Assembly (NCBI GenBank): GCA_018883185.1
Contig: VEQP01000005.1
Coordinates: 50,948-114,947 of the forward strand
DNA: 64,000 nt
DNA from: Nevskiaceae bacterium
GTDB lineage: Bacteria; Pseudomonadota; Gammaproteobacteria; Steroidobacterales; Steroidobacteraceae
Direction: 5' to 3'
Part shown: positions 55,799-64,000 of the stretch, in pieces
How the letters are laid out: every line of letters begins with the position of its first letter
Position numbering within the stretch: the stretch's first letter is position 1
The notes under the pieces: generated by a model
Told to the model about the DNA's origin: nothing
Database searches by the model: none
The model's input: the letters and a program-made list of their open reading frames with translations, nothing else
Position numbers and translations under genes: made by a program

Positions 55799-56877
55799 CC
55801 GATTTCGTCGGCCAACAACTCCGCCTGATGCTCCTGCAACAGCGGATCGATCAGTTCGTCGATCCGGCCGTCCATGATTTCTTCGATCTGATACAGCGTC
55901 AGGTTGATGCGATGGTCCGTGACGCGACCCTGCGGAAAGTTATAGGTGCGAATCCGCTCGGAGCGATCGCCGCTCCCGACCTGCAATTTGCGTGATTGAG
56001 CCTGGGCCGCGTCGCGCTTTTCCTGCTCTGCGGCCAATAGTTTCGCACGCAGCAGCGACAGGGCCCGGCTGCGGTTTTTGTGTTGCGATCGCTCGTCCTG
56101 GCATTCGACAACGATGCCCGTGGGCAGGTGGGTCATGCGCACGGCGGAGTCGGTTTTATTGACGTGCTGACCGCCGGCGCCCGAGGCGCGAAAGGTATCG
56201 ATTCGCAGGTCGGCCGGGTTGATCTCGATCGAATCGAGTTCGTCGAGCTCGGGCAGGATGGCCACGGTCACCGCCGAGGTGTGGATCCGACCTTGTGCCT
56301 CGGTGGCCGGCACGCGCTGCACGCGGTGTGTGCCGGACTCGAACTTCAGCCGCGAAAACACGCCGCTGCCTATGATCCGGCAGATGACTTCGCGGAAGCC
56401 GCCATGTTCGCCTGAGTTCTCGCTGATCGTTTCGATTTGCCAGCCGCGTCGTTCGGCGTAGCGCGCGTACATGCGCAGCAGATCGCCCGCAAAGATGGCA
56501 GCCTCATCGCCGCCGGTACCTGCGCGGATTTCGAGATAGATGTTGCGCTCGTCCCGCGGGTCCTTGGGCATCAGCATCCGGCGCAAGTCGAGTTCACCTG
56601 CAGCGATGGCCTGCTCCAGACGAATGACTTCTTCGGCACCGAGTTGGCGCATCTGCGGGTCTGCGTCGGCCGCGAGTTGCGCGGCAGCCTCCCGCTCGGT
56701 TTCGAGGCTGCGATAGTCGCGATAACGCTCGGCGAGCGGCGTGAGGCGCGCGTATTCCATCGACAGCTCGCGAAACTCGTTCGAGCCGCCCGCGGTGGAC
56801 GGGTCGGCAAGCAGACGGCCGACCTCTTCGAATCGGTCGAGGCTGCGGTCGAGTCGTTGGCGAATGGAAGCTTTCAT
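55795..56877 (-). CDS. prfA: Peptide chain release factor 1, 360 aa
   Basis: Class I release factor for UAA/UAG. The peptidyl-transferase motif [15 protein letters not shown] sits near residue 235. [14 protein letters not shown] and the codon-recognition domain before it, and QKEKRDAA-like basic helix regions after it, fit RF1. The Gln of GGQ is the substrate of PrmC. Length is standard. No hemA precedes it: only 117 bp separate its start from the divergent TPR gene. Confidence 0.96.
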   Translation of the reverse strand: MKASIRQRLDRSLDRFEEVGRLLADPSTAGGSNEFRELSMEYARLTPLAERYRDYRSLETEREAAAQLAADADPQMRQLGAEEVIRLEQAIAAGELDLRRMLMPKDPRDERNIYLEIRAGTGGDEAAIFAGDLLRMYARYAERRGWQIETISENSGEHGGFREVICRIIGSGVFSRLKFESGTHRVQRVPATEAQGRIHTSAVTVAILPELDELDSIEINPADLRIDTFRASGAGGQHVNKTDSAVRMTHLPTGIVVECQDERSQHKNRSRALSLLRAKLLAAEQEKRDAAQAQSRKLQVGSGDRSERIRTYNFPQGRVTDHRINLTLYQIEEIMDGRIDELIDPLLQEHQAELLADEIG

Positions 56878-56994
56878 CGCGGCCTTGGGCGTCCCGGTGC
56901 GAACCTCTGGGGAGCGGCGATTCTCCGGGCGATGCCCGCGCCTGACAAGCGGCCGCGGTGTTCGGGCGGCGGATCGCTTATAGTGCCGATCACG

Positions 56995-58695
56995 ATGCGA
57001 CCGCGATCTACAGTCAGGTTTGGAGCGGCATGTCTTGCCAGCGCGCTGCTGGCGGCTGCAGCGCTCGCACAGGCGCCATCATCGCAAGGCCCAGTATCGC
57101 AAGGTGAGGAGGCGACGACTGCCGCCCCGCGAGATTGTCGCAGTGTCGCCGAGGCCGAGGCCAAGGCCGCGAGCCTCGATCGCGACCCGCGAAACGCCGT
57201 GCGCGCGGTCGAAATTGCTCGCGCGTGTCATCACCACCCGGCGGCATGGCAGGCCGCCGAGCGCTTGCGTGAACTCGACCCCGAAAACGTCGAAGCCCTG
57301 CGCCTCGTCGGCTCCGTAGCACTCGAAGCCTGGCGGATCGATGCCGCGCGGCAGGTGTACGCCGAACTGCTGGCCAAACCCGATGTCGAGCCCGAGCGGG
57401 CGCTCGCGGAGTTGCTGCCCGAGCTTGCCGAGGGCGACACGATGGTCGGTGCCTGGGCTGTCTTCAAATCATTGCTCGATCGTTCGAGCCTCTCGGCCCG
57501 GCACCTGATGACGCTCGCCCGCATCGCCTGCGATGTCGATGATCTGGCGGCCTGTCGCGAACTCATCGATGCGGCTCGGGCGAAGGGGGGCGGCAACGAT
57601 GCGCGCTCGATCCGCCTCTCGGCAGCCACTTCGGCGGCGCTCGGCGATGAGCCCCGTGCACTCGAAGAGGCCTCGTTACTCGTACAGGGTGATCCGCAGA
57701 ATCATCGCTTTGCGCGGATCGAGACCCTGGTCAGTCTCGATCGGCTCGACGAAGCGCGGCAGGAGCTGCTCGCGATCGAAGCCGGCACGGCAGATCCCGA
57801 CGCCTCAGCGCAGCAGCGCGATCAGTTCAAGGCCGAGGCGGATCGACGCCTTGCGCTGCTTGCGCTCGGCAGTGGCGATGCAGCGGAGGCGGAGCGCAGG
57901 TTCACGGCGCGTCTGTCGGCGGATCGTGGCGCAGGCGAGGCCGTGTATTACCTCGCCATCATCGCTGAGCGCGAAGGACGGAAGGATGTCGCGCTGCAGG
58001 GCTATCAGCGTCTGGTACGGGCGGGCGCCGGTCTTCCGGCGCGCGCGCGGGCCGCGCACCTGTTGCTCGAGACGGGCGATCGGGCCGCGGCCATGAAGCT
58101 GTTCGACGACTTGTTAGGTCAAGCGCGCACTGATGCCATCGAGATCGAACTTGCCCGCTCGCGCGCGCTGGCCAGTGCCTCACTCCCCGAGGAGGCCCTC
58201 GCCGCCGTGGATGCCGCCCTGCAGCGGTTCCCCTCGCATCCTGAGCTGCTCTACCAGCGCGCCGTGCTTCTCGACTCATCCGGGCGATCCCGCGAGGGCA
58301 TCGCGGTATTCGAGCAGTTGTTGGTGATGCGTCCGGGTGATCCCAACATCAGCAATGCCCTCGGTTACACCATGGCCGATCGCAAGCGGCAGTTGCCACG
58401 CGCCGAGGCGCTGATTCGTGAGGCGCTGGTGCTGCGACCCGATAATGCGGCATTCCTCGATAGTCTCGGCTGGGCGCGCTACCGACGAGGCGATCGTGCC
58501 TCGGCGCTGCCGGTGCTCGAACGCGCTTGGCGTTTGTCGCGCGAGCCGGAGATTGCGGCTCATTGGGGCGAAGTTTTATGGCGCAACGGCGAGCGTGATC
58601 GCGCGCGCGCCGTTTGGGCTCGGGCTTTATTGCTCGCGCCCGACTCGAAGCCGCTGCGCGAGACCATCGAGCGTTTCGCGGACCGACGTCGCTGA
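56995..58695 (+). CDS. Exported TPR-repeat protein upstream of lolB, 566 aa
   Basis: A signal peptide ([20 protein letters not shown]) is followed by many tetratricopeptide repeats through the C-terminus ([26 protein letters not shown]). It corresponds in position to the periplasmic TPR protein found before lolB in Pseudomonas; function unknown, probably protein-protein contacts at the envelope. Start ATG 56995 gives a proper signal sequence; the frame is open far upstream over prfA. A TATAGT hexamer at 56979-56984 may be its -10 element. Confidence 0.87.
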   Translation: MRPRSTVRFGAACLASALLAAAALAQAPSSQGPVSQGEEATTAAPRDCRSVAEAEAKAASLDRDPRNAVRAVEIARACHHHPAAWQAAERLRELDPENVEALRLVGSVALEAWRIDAARQVYAELLAKPDVEPERALAELLPELAEGDTMVGAWAVFKSLLDRSSLSARHLMTLARIACDVDDLAACRELIDAARAKGGGNDARSIRLSAATSAALGDEPRALEEASLLVQGDPQNHRFARIETLVSLDRLDEARQELLAIEAGTADPDASAQQRDQFKAEADRRLALLALGSGDAAEAERRFTARLSADRGAGEAVYYLAIIAEREGRKDVALQGYQRLVRAGAGLPARARAAHLLLETGDRAAAMKLFDDLLGQARTDAIEIELARSRALASASLPEEALAAVDAALQRFPSHPELLYQRAVLLDSSGRSREGIAVFEQLLVMRPGDPNISNALGYTMADRKRQLPRAEALIREALVLRPDNAAFLDSLGWARYRRGDRASALPVLERAWRLSREPEIAAHWGEVLWRNGERDRARAVWARALLLAPDSKPLRETIERFADRRR

Positions 58696-58712
58696 TCAGC
58701 GGAGTCATACCG

Positions 58713-59321
58713 GTGCCGAGCAGTCTGCGACAGTCAGCTCATTGGGCGGCCGCGCTCGCGATGCTGTGCCTGTTATCGGCCTGTCGCACGCTGGCGCCTA
58801 GCGGTCTGCCCATGAGCGAGCTGCCAGCGAGCTGGCCTGAGCGTCGTGCGAGTCTGCAAGGCTGGCAGCGCTACGGTATCGAGGGGCGGGTGGCCGTGCA
58901 GGCTGGTGACGAAGGGTTCACGGCGGCCTTGCGGTGGGCGCAGGCCGACGAGCGCAGTACCCTCGAATTGCAGGGCCCACTCGGCGCCGGAGCGGTGCGT
59001 ATGGAGTTCTCCCCGTTGCAGGCTCCGCTCGAGACCGCCGCCGCGCGCGAGGCGCTCGAGGCGCAGTTGGGGTTCAGCTTGCCGATCGAGTCGCTGCGCT
59101 ATTGGCTGCTCGGCGTGCCTGATCCGGGTTTGAGCTTCGAGGAGTTCGGACTTGAGGCGGGCGGTCGCCTAGGCTCGCTGCAGCAGGGCGGCTGGCGCAT
59201 CGACTACCCGCGCTATGCCTTGGTGGCGGGTAGCCGGGTCGAGCTGCCGGAGACCATCGAGATTCGACGCGATCCGGTCCGCTTGCGGGTGCGGGTCGCA
59301 AGGTGGGAGGGAAATCGCTGA
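58713..59321 (+). CDS. lolB: Outer-membrane lipoprotein insertion factor LolB, 202 aa
   Basis: Short lipoprotein signal with lipobox LLSAC, then the LolB fold (WQRYGIEGRVAVQAGDEGFTAALRWAQ, LELQGPLGAG, LRYWLLGVPDPG). It accepts lipoproteins from LolA and inserts them into the outer membrane. GTG 58713 with GGAG eight bases upstream is the best start. The stop overlaps the ispE start by one base (TGATG). Confidence 0.92.
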   Translation: MPSSLRQSAHWAAALAMLCLLSACRTLAPSGLPMSELPASWPERRASLQGWQRYGIEGRVAVQAGDEGFTAALRWAQADERSTLELQGPLGAGAVRMEFSPLQAPLETAAAREALEAQLGFSLPIESLRYWLLGVPDPGLSFEEFGLEAGGRLGSLQQGGWRIDYPRYALVAGSRVELPETIEIRRDPVRLRVRVARWEGNR

Positions 59322-60196
59322 TGGCGGGAACGAGCTCACTGCGATGGTGGCCAGCGCCGGCCAAGCTGAATCTTTTCCTGCACGTCACGGGACAGCGGCC
59401 CGACGGTTACCACGATCTGCAGACGCTCTTTCAGATCATCGATTTGGCTGATGAGCTGGCCTTCGAGGCCGACCGCTCCGGCGTGATCGCCCGCGTGGAC
59501 GACGCGGCCGCAGCGCCGGGTCCGCTTGCGGCAATTCCCTCGGCTGACGACCTCTGCGTTCGGGCCGCGACGTTGCTGCGCGCCAAGGTCGGAGACTCGG
59601 CCCTCGGGGTCCGCATTCGGCTACGCAAGCGCATCCCGCTCGGGGGCGGCTTGGGCGGCGGCAGTTCGGATGCCGCCACGACCTTGCTGGTGCTTAATCG
59701 CCTTTGGGGCTGCGATCTTCCGGTGTCGCAATTGGCCGAAATCGGTCTGACCCTAGGGGCGGATGTTCCGGTGTTCGTGCAGGGGGAATCGGGTCTTGGC
59801 GAGGGGGTGGGGGAGCGGTTGACGGCGCTGACCCTGCCCGAGCGCTGGTTTCTGGTGCTGCATCCCGGGGTTTCCGTGCCCACGCGAGAGATCTTCCAGG
59901 CACCTGAATTGACACGAAATTCCCCCATCCTCACAATACCGGCCCTTTTGGCGTCAGGCGGTCGCAACGACTGCGAACCAGTGGTTCGCAAGCGTTATCC
60001 GCCCGTCGCCGAAGCTCTCGATTGGTTGGGGCGGTTTGCGCCGTCCCGGCTCACCGGTACCGGTTCTTGTCTCTTCGCCAGCTTCGAGTCGGCGGCTGCG
60101 GCAGAGCGGGTCGCCGGACGAGTGCCGGATGTGTGGCGTGTCTGGGTGGCGAGAGGCTTGAGCCACTCGCCCTTGCAGGCGCTGCTCGCCGAGTGA
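59321..60196 (+). CDS. ispE: 4-diphosphocytidyl-2-C-methyl-D-erythritol kinase, 291 aa
   Basis: GHMP kinase of the MEP isoprenoid pathway. PAPAKLNLFLHVTGQRPDGYH at the N-terminus holds the catalytic Lys; the ATP loop is IPLGGGLGGGSSDAA; GADVPVF (catalytic Asp) and LTGTGSCLFASF follow. ATG 59321, with GGGAGG about 10 bases upstream, is preferred to an earlier GTG at 59303. It is coupled to lolB by a one-base overlap. Confidence 0.95.
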   Translation: MAGTSSLRWWPAPAKLNLFLHVTGQRPDGYHDLQTLFQIIDLADELAFEADRSGVIARVDDAAAAPGPLAAIPSADDLCVRAATLLRAKVGDSALGVRIRLRKRIPLGGGLGGGSSDAATTLLVLNRLWGCDLPVSQLAEIGLTLGADVPVFVQGESGLGEGVGERLTALTLPERWFLVLHPGVSVPTREIFQAPELTRNSPILTIPALLASGGRNDCEPVVRKRYPPVAEALDWLGRFAPSRLTGTGSCLFASFESAAAAERVAGRVPDVWRVWVARGLSHSPLQALLAE

Positions 60197-60222
60197 TTTG
60201 ATCGAGACACTGCATCGACTGC

Positions 60223-60297
60223 TGGGGTGTCGCCAAGTGGTAAGGCAGCGGGTTTTGATCCCGCCATTCGGAGGTTCGAATCCTTCCACCCCAGCCA
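60223..60297 (+). tRNA. tRNA-Gln (anticodon UUG), 75 nt with encoded CCA
   Basis: A perfect 7-bp acceptor stem (TGGGGTG with CACCCCA), D-loop GCCAAGTGGTAAGGC, anticodon stem GCGGG/CCCGC with loop TTTTGAT (anticodon TTG), T-arm GAGGTTCGAATCCTT and an encoded CCA end. It lies between ispE and prs, the usual place in gammaproteobacteria. Confidence 0.97.
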
Positions 60298-60349
60298 CTT
60301 CGGTGACATCGCGGCTTTTTCGGGAGAGGCCCGTTTGGACGGCGAGACA

Positions 60350-61288
60350 ATGGCCCTGTTCACCGGCAACGCAAACCCTGCGTTGGCCCAGGAGATCGCG
60401 CGTCATCTAATGGTGCCGCTCGGGCGCAGCGTCGTCAGTCGCTTCAGCGATGGCGAGGTCAACGTCGAGATCATGGAGAACGTGCGCGGTCGCGACGTCT
60501 TCCTCGTGCAGCCGACCTGTCCGCCGGTCAACGATCACTTGATGGAATTGTTGATCATGGCCGATGCCTGCCGCCGCGCTTCGGCGCGCAGCGTGACAGC
60601 AGTTGTGCCCTACATGGGCTACTCGCGTCAGGACCGTCGGCCGCGGGCCACGCGTTCGGCGATTTCAGCCAAGCTGGTCGCCAACATGATGGCCGGCTCC
60701 GGTATCAATCGGGTGCTCACGGTCGACCTGCACGCCGAGCAAATTCAGGGTTTCTTTGATATCCCGGTGGACAACGTCTACGCCTCGCCGGTGCTGCTCG
60801 GCGATGCCTGGCGCCAGGGTTACGCGAACATGATCGTCGTGTCACCCGACGTCGGTGGCGTGGTGCGCGCCAGAGCGCTCGCCAAGCGTCTCGATGACGT
60901 GGAGCTCGCGATCATCGACAAACGTCGGCCGCGGCCGAACGAGTCGAAAGTGATGAACATCATCGGTGAGGTGGCGGGCAAGACCTGCGTGCTCATCGAC
61001 GACATGGTCGATACCGCCGGCACGCTGTGTCTTGCGGCACAGGCGCTGAAGGACGAGGGCGCGGTCAAGGTGGTGGCCTACATCACCCATCCGCTGCTGT
61101 CGGGCTCGGCGGTAGAGAAGATTTCCAAATCGGCGCTCGATCAGTTGGTGGTGACCGACACCATCCCCCTGTCGAAGCAGGCCAAAGAATGCGGGCGGAT
61201 CCGACAACTGACCGTTGCCGGACTGCTTGGCGAGACGATACGGCGAATTCGGGACGAAGAGTCCGTCAGTTCGCTGTACGTCGACTGA
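60350..61288 (+). CDS. prs: Ribose-phosphate pyrophosphokinase, 312 aa
   Basis: Makes PRPP from ribose-5-phosphate and ATP for nucleotide, His and Trp synthesis. Motifs: [51 protein letters not shown] (catalytic region) and the PRPP loop [16 protein letters not shown] 60350 gives the family length; the longer open frame runs back through the tRNA and is rejected. Confidence 0.97.
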   Translation: MALFTGNANPALAQEIARHLMVPLGRSVVSRFSDGEVNVEIMENVRGRDVFLVQPTCPPVNDHLMELLIMADACRRASARSVTAVVPYMGYSRQDRRPRATRSAISAKLVANMMAGSGINRVLTVDLHAEQIQGFFDIPVDNVYASPVLLGDAWRQGYANMIVVSPDVGGVVRARALAKRLDDVELAIIDKRRPRPNESKVMNIIGEVAGKTCVLIDDMVDTAGTLCLAAQALKDEGAVKVVAYITHPLLSGSAVEKISKSALDQLVVTDTIPLSKQAKECGRIRQLTVAGLLGETIRRIRDEESVSSLYVD

Positions 61289-61289
61289 G

Positions 61290-61311
61290 TCCGTTCTGGT
61301 CGCGGAACGGA
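61290..61311 (+). promoter_or_regulatory. Hairpin in the rplY leader
   Basis: TCCGTTC (61290-61296) can pair with GAACGGA (61305-61311) around an 8-base loop, 27 bp before the rplY start. No T-tract follows, so it is not a terminator; a leader structure for L25 control is possible but unproven. Confidence 0.3.
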
Positions 61312-61337
61312 ATGACATCAACCAGGAGCATAGTGAA

Positions 61338-62024
61338 ATGAAAATCTCGTTCGAATTGGCTGCGGAACTCCGCAACGACGAGGGCAAAGGTGCGAGCCGC
61401 CGCCTGCGTCACGCGGGGCGCGTCCCGGCCATCCTCTACGGTGGGAGTCGCGATCCGCGAAGCCTGTCGCTCAACCACGAAAAGCTGATCACGCTGATCG
61501 AGGACGAAAAGTTCTATTCGACCATCATCGGCCTCAAGGTCGGTGATGAGGTGCAGCCTGCGATCGTCAAAGATCTGCAGATGCATCCGGCGCGCAATCA
61601 GGTCCTGCACCTTGACCTGCAGCGCGTCATCGAAAACGAGAAGATCCGCATTCGTCTGCCGATCCACTTCCAGGGCGAAGCGGCTTCGCCGGGCGTGAAG
61701 ACGCAGGGCGGCATCGTCTCGCACCGTATCGCCGACATCGAAGTACAGTGCTTGCCGAAGGACCTGCCGGAAGAAATCACACTCGATCTGTCGCAGATGA
61801 AGTTGAACGAGACCAAGTACGTCTCGGACATTCCGCTGCCGGCGGGCGTGGTCGCCACGGCCGTGGTGCAGGGCAAGGACCAGGTGGTCGTTTCGATCCA
61901 CAGCCCGCGTGCCGAGGAGCCGGATACCCCGGCGGCCGAAGCAGCTGCGGCAGCGGCTACGGCTGCTCCGGCGGCGGGCGGCGATGCCAAGAAGGAAGAG
62001 CCGAAGAAGGACGCCAAGAAATAA
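61338..62024 (+). CDS. rplY: 50S ribosomal protein L25/general stress protein Ctc, 228 aa
   Basis: The N-terminal 5S-rRNA-binding L25 domain (ELRNDEGKGASRRLRHAGRVPAILYGG) is followed by the Ctc beta domain and an Ala/Lys-rich tail. It is the long (CTC) form, about twice the E. coli L25. AGGAG nine bases before ATG 61338. Its place between prs and pth is conserved. Confidence 0.95.
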   Translation: MKISFELAAELRNDEGKGASRRLRHAGRVPAILYGGSRDPRSLSLNHEKLITLIEDEKFYSTIIGLKVGDEVQPAIVKDLQMHPARNQVLHLDLQRVIENEKIRIRLPIHFQGEAASPGVKTQGGIVSHRIADIEVQCLPKDLPEEITLDLSQMKLNETKYVSDIPLPAGVVATAVVQGKDQVVVSIHSPRAEEPDTPAAEAAAAAATAAPAAGGDAKKEEPKKDAKK

Positions 62025-62064
62025 CGGGCGTGATCGGTTCGCGTGCCTTGTACGGCGCGTTGAA

Positions 62065-62096
62065 GGAGGCCGCCCTCGTGGCGGCCTCCGTCTTTG
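62065..62096 (+). terminator. Strong hairpin between rplY and pth (weak terminator or attenuator)
   Basis: A perfect 10-bp stem, GGAGGCCGCC (62065-62074) with GGCGGCCTCC (62080-62089), loop CTCGT, followed only by GTCTTTG. The short T-tract suggests partial termination or transcript-end protection. Confidence 0.5.
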
Positions 62097-62132
62097 CGCA
62101 GTGCGGCAACGCCAACGCAGCAGTGAGGGCAG

Positions 62133-62735
62133 GTGGTGGCTGAGGCAGCGATTCGGCTGGTTGTCGGGCTTGGCAATCCGGGCGACAAGTACGCACGCAC
62201 GCGCCACAACGCGGGGTTCTGGTTCGTCGACGAACTTGCTCGCCGTCACGGTGGCAGTTTTCGCCTCGAATCGAAGCATCAAGGTGAACTCGCGCGCATC
62301 AACGTCGGTGCAGCCGGTGGCGCCTCAGCGGAACTGTGGCTTTTCAAGCCCACGACTTACATGAACAAAAGTGGCGGCGCGATCGCCTCACTTACGCACT
62401 TTTACAAGTTGCCCGTTGCCGGCACGCTGGTGGCGCATGACGAGCTCGACCTGCCGCCCGGCGTAGCCCGGCTGAAATGGGCGGGCGGTCACGGCGGGCA
62501 CAACGGTCTGCGTGACAGCATTGCGGCGGTCGGTGCCGAGTTCTGGCGGCTGCGGCTCGGCATCGGTCATCCGGGTCATCGGGATCAAGTTCTCGACTAC
62601 GTGCTGCAGCGCGCGAGCGCGGGTGACGAACAACGCATCAACGAGGCCATTCTCAGGGCGGCAGACCTGCTGCCCATGTTGCTCTTCGAGGGCGCCGAGA
62701 AGGCCATGAACCGATTGCATACACAGGATCAGTAA
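62133..62735 (+). CDS. pth: Peptidyl-tRNA hydrolase, 200 aa
   Basis: Recycles peptidyl-tRNA by cleaving the ester bond. VGLGNPGDKYARTRHNAGFW carries the active-site Asn and His, with KPTTYMNKSG and HDELDLPPG downstream. The start is one of two consecutive GTG codons at 62133 or 62136. It is followed 3 bp later by ychF. Confidence 0.96.
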   Translation: MVAEAAIRLVVGLGNPGDKYARTRHNAGFWFVDELARRHGGSFRLESKHQGELARINVGAAGGASAELWLFKPTTYMNKSGGAIASLTHFYKLPVAGTLVAHDELDLPPGVARLKWAGGHGGHNGLRDSIAAVGAEFWRLRLGIGHPGHRDQVLDYVLQRASAGDEQRINEAILRAADLLPMLLFEGAEKAMNRLHTQDQ

Positions 62736-62738
62736 ATC

Positions 62739-63830
62739 ATGGGAATCAAGTGCGGTATCGTCGGTTTGCCTAATGTTGGCAAGTCCACCCTTTTCAATGC
62801 GCTGACTCGCTCGGCGATCGCGGCGGAGAACTATCCGTTCTGCACCATCGATCCGAACGTCGGCATCGTGCCGGTGCCCGATCTGCGGCTCGATCAACTT
62901 GCCGCGATCGTCAAGCCCGAGCGGATCGTGCCGACGACGGTGGAGTTCGTTGATATCGCCGGCATCGTCAAAGGTGCCTCCACCGGCGAGGGGCTCGGTA
63001 ACAAGTTTCTCGCCAATATCCGCGAAGTCGATGCGATCACTCACGTCGTGCGTTGCTTTGAGAACGACGACATCGTGCACGTTTCAGGGCGCATCGATCC
63101 GCTCGCCGATATCGAGATCATCAACACCGAGCTTGCGCTCGCGGATCTCGAGACCGCGGAGAAGGCGCTGCAACGCGCCGAGAAAGCGGCCAAGGCCATG
63201 GACAAGGAAGCGATCAAGGCCCGCGACATCATCCGCCGCGTGCGTGATGCGCTGAATGAAGGCAAGCCCGTGCGTGCGCTGTCGTTCGATGAGACTGAGC
63301 GGCCGATCGTCCGCGATCTGCAGTTGCTCACCTTCAAGCCTGTGCTGTACGTGGCGAACGTGCAGGAGTCGGGCTTCAGTAACAACCCGATGCTAGACGC
63401 CGTCACCGCGCTCGCGGCGCGCGAGGGCGCGCAGGTGGTGGCGGTGTGCGCAGCCATCGAGGCGGAGATCTCGCAGCTCGAGGATGCTGATCGTGCGGAG
63501 TTCCTCAAGGATCTTGGCCTTGAGGAGCCCGGACTCAACCGTGTGATCCGCGCCGGTTACGCGCTGCTCGGTCTGCAGACCTATTTCACGGCAGGTGAAA
63601 AAGAAGTGCGTGCCTGGACGGTGCGTAAGGGCGCCACCGCGCCCCAGGCCGCCGGCGTCATTCACACGGATTTCGAACGCGGCTTCATCCGGGCCGAGGT
63701 CATCGCCTTCGACGATTACGTAGCGCTCAAGGGCGAGCAGGGCGCGAAAGAGGCCGGCAAGCTCCGCCTAGAGGGGAAGGAATACATCGTCCGCGAGGGT
63801 GATGTGATGCACTTCCGCTTCAATGTCTGA
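62739..63830 (+). CDS. ychF: Redox-regulated/ribosome-binding ATPase YchF (EngD), 363 aa
   Basis: Obg-related P-loop NTPase. G1 [16 protein letters not shown]3 [20 protein letters not shown], the altered G4 NVQE typical of YchF's ATP preference, a coiled-coil insertion around residues 130-160 and a C-terminal TGS domain ([20 protein letters not shown]). It associates with ribosomes and stress control. It sits directly after pth as in most gammaproteobacteria. Confidence 0.96.
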   Translation: MGIKCGIVGLPNVGKSTLFNALTRSAIAAENYPFCTIDPNVGIVPVPDLRLDQLAAIVKPERIVPTTVEFVDIAGIVKGASTGEGLGNKFLANIREVDAITHVVRCFENDDIVHVSGRIDPLADIEIINTELALADLETAEKALQRAEKAAKAMDKEAIKARDIIRRVRDALNEGKPVRALSFDETERPIVRDLQLLTFKPVLYVANVQESGFSNNPMLDAVTALAAREGAQVVAVCAAIEAEISQLEDADRAEFLKDLGLEEPGLNRVIRAGYALLGLQTYFTAGEKEVRAWTVRKGATAPQAAGVIHTDFERGFIRAEVIAFDDYVALKGEQGAKEAGKLRLEGKEYIVREGDVMHFRFNV

Positions 63831-63837
63831 GCTCGCC

Positions 63838-64000
63838 ATGGAAGGCTTCCTGGTTTCCACCGGCATCGTGGCTCTCGCCGAGATTGGCGACAAAACGCAA
63901 CTGCTCGCACTCGTGCTGGCGGCCAAGTACCGACGGCCCATACCTATCATCCTCGGTATTCTCGTGGCGACTTTGCTCAACCACGCGGCGGCGGGGTTCG
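63838..64000 (+). CDS. Gdt1/UPF0016-family membrane transporter, N-terminal part only
   Basis: The first 54 codons are visible before the window ends. The signature E-x-G-D-K-T appears as AEIGDKTQLLALVLAAKY in the first helix, followed by a second helix (PIIILG-like). Family members (yeast Gdt1, bacterial MneA) move Mn2+ or Ca2+. An in-frame ATG at 63823 would overlap the ychF stop by 8 bases and is an alternative start. Confidence 0.85.
   Translation, partial: MEGFLVSTGIVALAEIGDKTQLLALVLAAKYRRPIPIILGILVATLLNHAAAGF

Noticed and set aside
60227..60349. N-terminal extension of prs reading through the tRNA
   Set aside because: The extension overlaps tRNA-Gln, lacks similarity, and ATG 60350 gives the usual 312-residue protein.

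Overview
The window is GC-rich (codon third positions are mostly G/C), densely packed DNA from a proteobacterium. The right end holds the gammaproteobacterial housekeeping order TPR protein, lolB, ispE, tRNA-Gln(UUG), prs, rplY, pth, ychF, with prfA and prmC facing away from it. A large TonB-dependent receptor, a TPR-sulfotransferase and a 1598-residue NAD-dependent glutamate dehydrogenase suggest an aerobic heterotroph of the Steroidobacterales/Nevskiales/Xanthomonadales kind. That placement is an inference, not proven. I see no insertion sequence, phage, CRISPR array or rRNA.

Positions 1-39 kb look like an accessory catabolic island for quaternary or methylated amines. There are three MttB/MtgB-type (COG5598) corrinoid-methyltransferase homologues: 1-1210 (cut by the window edge), 6117-7658 and 12991-14550. 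All are read without an in-frame amber codon. The third heads a tight operon with two dimethylglycine/sarcosine-dehydrogenase-type FAD-GcvT fusions. Together these could strip a betaine to glycine and pass one-carbon units to tetrahydrofolate. The second sits in a six-gene minus-strand run that begins with CobS and ends with CobT, with no CobN in the window. Further members are a PotABCD-type ABC importer, a BCCT betaine-type carrier, a choline-dehydrogenase-like GMC oxidoreductase, an aldehyde dehydrogenase, two enolase-superfamily enzymes, a 3-hydroxyisobutyrate-dehydrogenase-like enzyme, an SDR, two MFS carriers, secreted hydrolases, a TonB receptor and a TPR-sulfotransferase.

Positions 39-47 kb form a minus-strand amino-acid catabolism operon: 4-hydroxyphenylpyruvate dioxygenase, a VOC protein, a fumarylacetoacetate-hydrolase-family enzyme, a MarR regulator and NAD-glutamate dehydrogenase. 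The first three and the MarR/GDH pair are joined by 4-8 base overlaps. Homogentisate dioxygenase is not here.

Positions 47-53 kb carry an ArsR-type regulator with a degenerate methyltransferase-like C-terminus (SahR-like), then metF and a full-length cobalamin-dependent metH. This is the folate/B12 methyl cycle that could use the one-carbon units made by the island.

Positions 53-64 kb are cell-wall, translation and envelope housekeeping: mtgA, a cyclophilin, prmC, a membrane protein on the opposite strand, prfA, a TPR protein, lolB, ispE, tRNA-Gln, prs, rplY, pth, ychF and the start of a Gdt1/UPF0016 transporter gene.

The most notable points are the B12-centred theme (three MttB homologues, CobS/CobT and MetH together, with no corrinoid protein or activator seen) and several exact short tandem duplications at gene junctions (15 bp at 23411 and 31193; 17 bp x3 at 33891).
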